Assembly (NCBI RefSeq): GCF_009914055.1
Contig: NZ_CP028271.1
Coordinates: 3,596,001-3,660,000, forward strand
Length of the DNA stretch: 64,000 nucleotides
Reading direction: 5' to 3'
Source of the DNA: Mixta intestinalis
GTDB taxonomy: Bacteria > Pseudomonadota > Gammaproteobacteria > Enterobacterales > Enterobacteriaceae
The notes beneath the pieces are model-generated. The model was not told where the DNA came from and ran no database searches. It saw nothing but the letters and a program-made list of their open reading frames with translations. Both the position numbers and the translations under genes were made by a program. Positions 59,365 through 64,000 of the stretch are shown one piece after another (position 1 is the first letter of the stretch; every line of letters begins with the position of its first letter).

Positions 59365-60174
59365 TTAGTGCTGGCAACAACGACAGAAGAAGGTGCTGCG
59401 CTGACCATGTTTGGCGCTCTCAATGGGTGTTCCACACACGCGGCAGGGTTCACCCGCGCGCCCATACACCTGTAGCTCCTGGGCAAAGTAGCCGGGCTTA
59501 CCGTCGCTTTGCAGGAAGTCGCGCAGCGTCGTACCGCCCTGCTCGATAGATCGCAGCAATACCGCCTTGATAGTTTTCACCAGCAGCGCCGCTTCTTCTT
59601 TAGTCAGGGACATGGCCGGACGATCGGGCAAGATCCCGGCGGCAAACAGCGATTCGCTGGCGTAGATATTCCCCACACCGACCACCAGCTTATTATCCAT
59701 CAGCCAGGGCTTGACGGCGGTGCGCTTACCGCGCGATTTCTCAAACAGGTAGTCGGCACTGAAAGCTTCACTAAGCGGTTCCGGGCCAAGGTGCGCCAGC
59801 ACGTTGCTGCCCTGTAGATCATTACTCCAGAGCCAGGCACCGAAACGACGCGGATCGGTGTAGCGCAGCACCTTGCCATTGCTCATCACCAGATCAACAT
59901 GATCGTGTTTTGCCGCCGGGATCTCTTCCGGCAGAATGCGCAGGCTGCCCGACATGCCAAGATGGATAATAATCCATCCCTTCGGCAGCTCCAGCAGCAG
60001 GTATTTCGCACGACGCTGCACGCTCAATACTGGTTGATCGCTCAGGGCATGAATTTCCTGTGAGACAGGCCAGCGCAGCCGCGAATTACGTACCACAGCA
60101 TGCAGAATTGTCTCTCCAACCAGGTGCGGTTCAATACCGCGACGGCTGGTTTCTACCTCTGGTAACTCAGGCAT
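59365..60174 (-). CDS. mutM: Formamidopyrimidine-DNA glycosylase MutM (Fpg)
   Basis: 269 aa, as in E. coli. Removes 8-oxoguanine. Catalytic Pro2-Glu3 (MPELPEVETSRRGI), the RRFGAWLW loop, and the C-terminal zinc finger with cysteines in YGRAGEPCRVCGTPI and STFFCRCCQ. End of the radC/rpmB/rpmG/mutM gene run. Confidence 0.97.
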   Translation of the reverse strand: MPELPEVETSRRGIEPHLVGETILHAVVRNSRLRWPVSQEIHALSDQPVLSVQRRAKYLLLELPKGWIIIHLGMSGSLRILPEEIPAAKHDHVDLVMSNGKVLRYTDPRRFGAWLWSNDLQGSNVLAHLGPEPLSEAFSADYLFEKSRGKRTAVKPWLMDNKLVVGVGNIYASESLFAAGILPDRPAMSLTKEEAALLVKTIKAVLLRSIEQGGTTLRDFLQSDGKPGYFAQELQVYGRAGEPCRVCGTPIESAKHGQRSTFFCRCCQH

Positions 60175-60204
60175 GGCAGCTCCTCACGTTTTACGGTCTC
60201 ATAA

Positions 60205-60232
60205 AAACAAAAAACCCGGCCGAAGCCGGGTT
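60205..60232 (-). terminator. Terminator after rpmBG
   Basis: On the - strand ACCCGGC-TTCG-GCCGGGT followed by a T-rich run: a 7-bp stem with a stable UUCG tetraloop, between rpmG and mutM. A shorter T run on the other side may allow some use in reverse. Confidence 0.85.
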
Positions 60233-60249
60233 TTCTGTGGAAGCCACAA

Positions 60250-60417
60250 TTATTTAATTTTGGCTTCTTTGTACATCACATGCTGACGTACAACCGGATC
60301 GAACTTTTTCAGTTCCAGTTTTTCCGGCTTAGTACGTTTGTTCTTCGTGGTGGTATAGAAGTGACCTGTACCAGCAGAGGAAACCAGCTTGATCTTCTCA
60401 CGAATACCTTTAGCCAT
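60250..60417 (-). CDS. rpmG: 50S ribosomal protein L33
   Basis: 55 aa, MAKGIREKIKLVSSAGTGHF ... ELKKFDPVVRQHVMYKEAKI. Same length and sequence type as E. coli bL33; 11 bases after rpmB, forming the rpmBG operon. Confidence 0.98.
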   Translation of the reverse strand: MAKGIREKIKLVSSAGTGHFYTTTKNKRTKPEKLELKKFDPVVRQHVMYKEAKIK

Positions 60418-60428
60418 GATTCAGTTCC

Positions 60429-60665
60429 TTAGTACTTCTCACCACGGGCACGCAGATCGGCCAGAACCGTATCAATGCCCTTTTTGTCAATTACACGCAT
60501 ACCTTTAGCAGATACGCGCAGGGTAACGAAACGCTTCTCGCTCTCAACCCAGAAACGGTGAGAGTGCAGGTTCGGCAGGAAACGGCGTTTCGTCGCGTTC
60601 ATTGCGTGGGAACGGTTGTTACCGGTCACCGGACGCTTGCCAGTTACTTGGCAGACTCGTGACAT
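60429..60665 (-). CDS. rpmB: 50S ribosomal protein L28
   Basis: 78 aa, MSRVCQVTGKRPVTGNNRSH; length and sequence as in E. coli bL28. The 240-base gap upstream holds the promoter of the ribosomal unit. Confidence 0.98.
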   Translation of the reverse strand: MSRVCQVTGKRPVTGNNRSHAMNATKRRFLPNLHSHRFWVESEKRFVTLRVSAKGMRVIDKKGIDTVLADLRARGEKY

Positions 60666-60904
60666 GTCAATTCTCCAAAAATCAAATCAGCTCGAGCTTT
60701 AAAAATTAGGTCTTGGCCGCCTCGTCAGGCTGGTAGCCCATCCAGGCGAGTTCGATGCGAACCCGCTGAGCAGGCCGAAACGCCAAACCCGAGATTCTCA
60801 AAGGTGGCGTAGTATACGCCTTGTCGCGTCGGTGCTCAAGTCCCGAACAGATAAAGATCCCTCTGGATCGCCGCAATAGCGCAGGAATGAGGCAATTTTA
60901 CTCA

Positions 60905-61561
60905 TTAAAGCCAGCCTCTTTCGGCAAAAGAAACATATTCGCCTTTTCCGATAACCAGATGATCTAATACGCGAATATCCATCAGCTGACAGGCCTGTTT
61001 AATCTGCCGGGTAATATCGCGATCGGCAGCACTGGGCTCAGCACAGCCGGAAGGATGATTATGCGCCAGAATCATCGCGGCGGCATTAAGCTTCAGCGCC
61101 GCCCGGACAATTTCCCGAGGATGTACCTCCACGCTGGCGATAGTCCCTGAAAACAGCTGCTGCGCCTGTAAAACGCGGTGCTGGTTATCAAGAAAAATAG
61201 CCATGAAAATTTCCCGTTCCTGATGGGCCAGCACGCTTTGCAGATAGCGTTGCGTAACCTGCGGGCTTTCCAGCGCATTTTCGCGCATCAGCTGCGCATC
61301 AAAAAAGCGTCGCGCCAGCTCTGCCACCGCATGCAGCTGCGCCAGCTTGGCATCCCCGACTCCTTTTATCGCGCTAAAAGCGCTTTTTTCTGCACTCATC
61401 AGCAGATACAGCGAGCCAAAAGCCATTAGTAGCTCATTCGCCAGTATCATAACTGGCTTACCGCTGGTGCCGGTTCGTAAAAAAATGGCCAGTAACTCAG
61501 CATCACTTAACGCCGAAGCGCCTCTTTGCTCCAGTTTTTCCCTTGGCTTCAACACGCGCAT
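60905..61561 (-). CDS. radC: RadC/UPF0758 family JAB-domain protein
   Basis: 218 aa. An N-terminal helix-hairpin-helix-like part (LKPREKLEQRGASALSDAEL) is followed by the JAB/MPN domain with EVHPREIVRAALK and the metal motif AHNHPSGCAEPSAADRD. The old repair phenotype of radC was assigned to recG, so the function remains open. Divergent from coaBC. Confidence 0.95.
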   Translation of the reverse strand: MRVLKPREKLEQRGASALSDAELLAIFLRTGTSGKPVMILANELLMAFGSLYLLMSAEKSAFSAIKGVGDAKLAQLHAVAELARRFFDAQLMRENALESPQVTQRYLQSVLAHQEREIFMAIFLDNQHRVLQAQQLFSGTIASVEVHPREIVRAALKLNAAAMILAHNHPSGCAEPSAADRDITRQIKQACQLMDIRVLDHLVIGKGEYVSFAERGWL

Positions 61562-61756
61562 TCTCCCTCGCTGGCGCAGACATTTATCAGGCAGTTACTT
61601 TGCACCTGGCGTTAAAAACGCGCCAGCGGGCAGGCTTTTCTTTTCGGCATGGCTCGCAAAGGTGGCGGGATGCTAAAGGGCGCGGCGGTGAGAGTATGGT
61701 AAAATAGCGCCATTGTGTTGCCGCCAGGCATCTCGGCAGGTTTGATAAAGGTAGAC

Positions 61757-62978
61757 ATGAAAATGATGGGCTTAACCGGAAAACATATCGTGGTCGGCGT
61801 CAGCGGCGGCATTGCCGCGTATAAAACGCCGGAGCTGGTACGCCGTTTACGCGACCGCGGCGCAGAAGTTCGCGTTGTAATGACACAGGCGGCTAAGGCC
61901 TTCATTACGCCACTAACGCTGCAGGCGGTTTCTGGCTACCCGGTTTATGACGATCTGCTCGACCCGGCGGCAGAAGCGGCAATGGGGCATATCGAGCTGG
62001 GGAAATGGGCCGATTTAGTTATCCTTGCTCCCGCTACGGCTGATTTAATTGCACGCGTAACGGCAGGCATGGCGAACGATCTGGTAACGACGACCTGTCT
62101 GGCTACCGCAGCGCCAATTGCCGTTGTGCCCGCCATGAATCAGCAAATGTATCGCGCCCTGCCAACGCAGGAAAACCTACAGCGCCTTGCCGGACGTGGC
62201 GTAATGATTTGGGGGCCGGATAGCGGCAGCCAGGCATGCGGGGATGTTGGGGCCAGGGCGAATGCTTGACCCACTGGAAATTGTCGATCACGCCGTCGCC
62301 TGGTCAACGCCGGCTAACGATCTACAACATCTTAATATTATGATTACCGCTGGTCCTACGCGTGAGGCGCTGGATCCGGTTCGCTACGTCACTAACCACA
62401 GTTCCGGCAAGATGGGCTTCGCCATCGCCGCCGCCGCCGCTGCCAGAGGCGCAAATGTCACGCTGGTCGCCGGGCCAGTCACGCTCGCAACACCCGCTGG
62501 CGTGAAGCGCATTGATGTCACCAGCGCGCTGGAAATGCAAAAAGCGGTTATGGCGCAAATTACACAGCAACAGATTTTCATTGGCAGCGCAGCCGTGGCA
62601 GACTATCGCGCAGCGGACATCTCGGCGGAAAAAATTAAAAAACAGGGTGATGAAATCACGCTGAAAATGGTAAAAAACCCCGATATTGTCGCCGGTGTCG
62701 GTGCCATGCTCGAGCAGCGGCCCTACGTTGTAGGGTTTGCCGCTGAAACCCGTAATGTGGAAGAATACGCCCAACAAAAACGTGTGCGGAAGAATCTGGA
62801 TCTTATCTGCGCCAACGATGTTTCTAAATCCGGGCAAGGTTTCAACAGCGATACCAATGCTCTTCACCTTTTCTGGCAGGAGGGAGAAAAAGTTTTGCCG
62901 CTCATGGATAAAACGCTCCTTGGCCAGCAGTTATTAGACGAGATTGTCAGCCGTTATGATGAAAAAAATCGACGTTAA
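61757..62978 (+). pseudogene. coaBC: CoaBC (Dfp), frameshifted in this sequence, probably intact in the cell
   Basis: Bifunctional phosphopantothenoylcysteine decarboxylase/synthetase for CoA. The CoaC half has GVSGGIAAYKTPELVRRLRD, the PAMNQQMY motif and GPDSGSQACGDVG; the frame then breaks at the G4 run 62249-62252. The second frame continues PGRMLDPLEIVDHAV, MITAGPTREALDPVRYVTNH and KMVKNPDIV. With one G removed the gene has 406 aa, exactly the E. coli length. As CoaBC is essential, an extra-base error is far more likely than a mutation. Its end overlaps dut. Confidence 0.93.
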
Positions 62979-63414
62979 GATTCTTGATGCGCGCGTAGGC
63001 AAAGAATTTCCTCTGCCTGCCTATGCTACCTCTGGTTCCGCAGGATTAGACCTGCGCGCCTGTCTTGATGCTCCGCAGGAACTGGCACCGGGCGCCACTA
63101 CGCTGGTGCCAACCGGGTTGGCGATTCATATCGCCGATCCCGCCCTGGCGGCTGTGATTCTGCCACGCTCCGGCCTTGGTCATAAGCACGGTATCGTGCT
63201 GGGTAACCTGGTCGGCCTGATTGATTCAGATTATCAGGGCCAGCTGATGGTTTCTGTCTGGAACCGTGGTCAGGAGAGCTTCACGATTCAGCCAGGCGAG
63301 CGTCTTGCCCAGCTGGTGTTCGTTCCGGTCGTACAGGCGGAATTTAACCTGGTAGAAGATTTTGATGCCAGCGCACGCGGTGAAGGCGGCTTCGGTCATT
63401 CAGGTCGGAATTAA
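62956..63414 (+). CDS. dut: dUTP pyrophosphatase Dut
   Basis: 152 aa from the first ATG (MMKKIDVKILDARVGKEFPL). Trimeric dUTPase with its motifs: GSAGLDLRA, LPRSGLGHKHGI, GLIDSDYQG, QPGERLAQLVFVPV and the C-terminal RGEGGFGHSGR. Overlaps coaBC, as in E. coli. Confidence 0.97.
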   Translation: MMKKIDVKILDARVGKEFPLPAYATSGSAGLDLRACLDAPQELAPGATTLVPTGLAIHIADPALAAVILPRSGLGHKHGIVLGNLVGLIDSDYQGQLMVSVWNRGQESFTIQPGERLAQLVFVPVVQAEFNLVEDFDASARGEGGFGHSGRN

Positions 63415-63462
63415 ACGCACAACTACTTACCCTCCGTAAACCGAATTATTAAATTTTCAGCA

Positions 63463-63483
63463 CCGTGAGAACCCTTCTCACGG
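63463..63483 (+). terminator. Hairpin between dut and slmA
   Basis: Perfect 9-bp stem CCGTGAGAA / TTCTCACGG with a CCC loop, 48 bases after the dut stop. No T run follows, so it may attenuate or stabilise mRNA rather than terminate. Confidence 0.45.
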
Positions 63484-63536
63484 ATGCTGCGTGGGCCTAT
63501 GCCCGTTTATGGTAAATCTCAGGGGTTTATAACGTC

Positions 63537-64000
63537 ATGGCAGAAAAAAAGTGCGCGAAAAGGAATCGTCGCGATGAAATCCTGCAGGCTCTGGCGCAAA
63601 TGCTGGAATCCAGCGACGGTAGCCAACGTATTACAACAGCAAAGCTGGCCGCAACGGTCGGTGTTTCCGAAGCAGCACTGTATCGTCACTTTCCCAGCAA
63701 AACGCGGATGTTTGACAGCCTGATCGAGTTTATTGAAGACAGTTTAATTACGCGCATCAATACCATCCTGAAAGATGAGAAAGAAACCATAATGCGTCTG
63801 CGTCTGATTGTGCAGCTGATTCTTGGTTTTGGCGAACGTAACCCCGGACTAACACGCATCCTTACTGGTCATGCGCTGATGTTTGAGCAGGATCGTTTAC
63901 AGGGGCGCATTAATCAGCTTTTCGAGCGTATTGAAGCACAGCTGCGGCAGGTATTGCGCGAGCGGAAAATGCGAGAAGGTGAAGGTTTTGCGACGGATGA
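63537..64000 (+). CDS. slmA: Nucleoid occlusion factor SlmA, 5' part
   Basis: TetR-family protein that binds SBS sites and blocks FtsZ rings over the chromosome. ATG 63537 (MAEKKCAKRNRRDEILQALA); the helix-turn-helix is TTAKLAATVGVSEAALYRHF, then MFDSLIEFIEDSLITRIN and the FtsZ-binding region HALMFEQDRLQGRINQLFER. 154 of about 198 codons are visible before the window ends. dut-slmA order as in E. coli. Confidence 0.97.
   Translation, partial: MAEKKCAKRNRRDEILQALAQMLESSDGSQRITTAKLAATVGVSEAALYRHFPSKTRMFDSLIEFIEDSLITRINTILKDEKETIMRLRLIVQLILGFGERNPGLTRILTGHALMFEQDRLQGRINQLFERIEAQLRQVLRERKMREGEGFATD

Noticed and set aside
63484..63723. 79-codon frame over the start of slmA
   Set aside because: Out of frame with slmA, whose helix-turn-helix and start are clear.

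Overview
The window joins the 3' three quarters of a P2-type (Peduovirus-like) prophage (1 to about 29.75 kb) to a stretch of enterobacterial core chromosome (about 29.77-64.0 kb). The host genes are clearly Enterobacterales. cpxPRA lies directly next to trmL-cysE-gpsA-secB, an arrangement not found in E. coli K-12. Together with a waaE/wabG/walW-type LPS core locus this points to Erwiniaceae (Pantoea/Erwinia/Mixta-like) or a close relative; this placement is inferred from gene order and protein resemblance only.

Prophage: the window opens inside the tail sheath gene FI. FI-FII-E/E'-T-U run on the + strand and meet head-on a long - strand late operon that reads O-N-M-L-X-holin-endolysin-LysB/LysC-R-S-V-W-J-I-H-tail fibre assembly. 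P and Q (terminase, portal) run + from a divergent region. The FI-U block is therefore inverted relative to phage P2, and D and ogr are not in the window. After Q come a cos-type non-coding region, a DUF4760-like gene behind a leader/terminator, and an adenine methylase; this is where P2 carries accessory old/tin genes. The early region follows on the - strand: Cox, small proteins, TerB, an exonuclease, Dam, Dcm and the rolling-circle initiator gpA. A Cox/C switch, the C repressor (99 aa) and integrase end the prophage, which sits beside cpxP.

Host part: the Cpx envelope-stress system; trmL; cysE, gpsA, secB, grxC and yibN; envC-yibQ; two glycosyltransferases; kbl-tdh; then the LPS inner-core and core cluster (hldD, waaF, waaC, GT2, waaL, a deacetylase, GT4, GT9, GT2, waaQ, wabG, waaA, waaE), coaD, a methyltransferase, mutM, rpmG, rpmB, radC, coaBC, dut and the start of slmA. 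LPS genes supply heptose (hldD), Kdo (waaA), heptoses (waaC/F/Q) and outer-core sugars, and waaL attaches O-antigen.

Four genes (T, dcm, wabG and the essential coaBC) each carry one extra base. Because coaBC cannot be lost, some or all of these may be sequence errors. The points most worth following up are: the dcm locus, where two overlapping reading frames are broken by one indel; an attenuator-like leader in front of the DUF4760 gene in the accessory slot; a 70-bp element present twice in the prophage; phased TTGTGCA repeats next to the presumed cos; and the inverted tail block.
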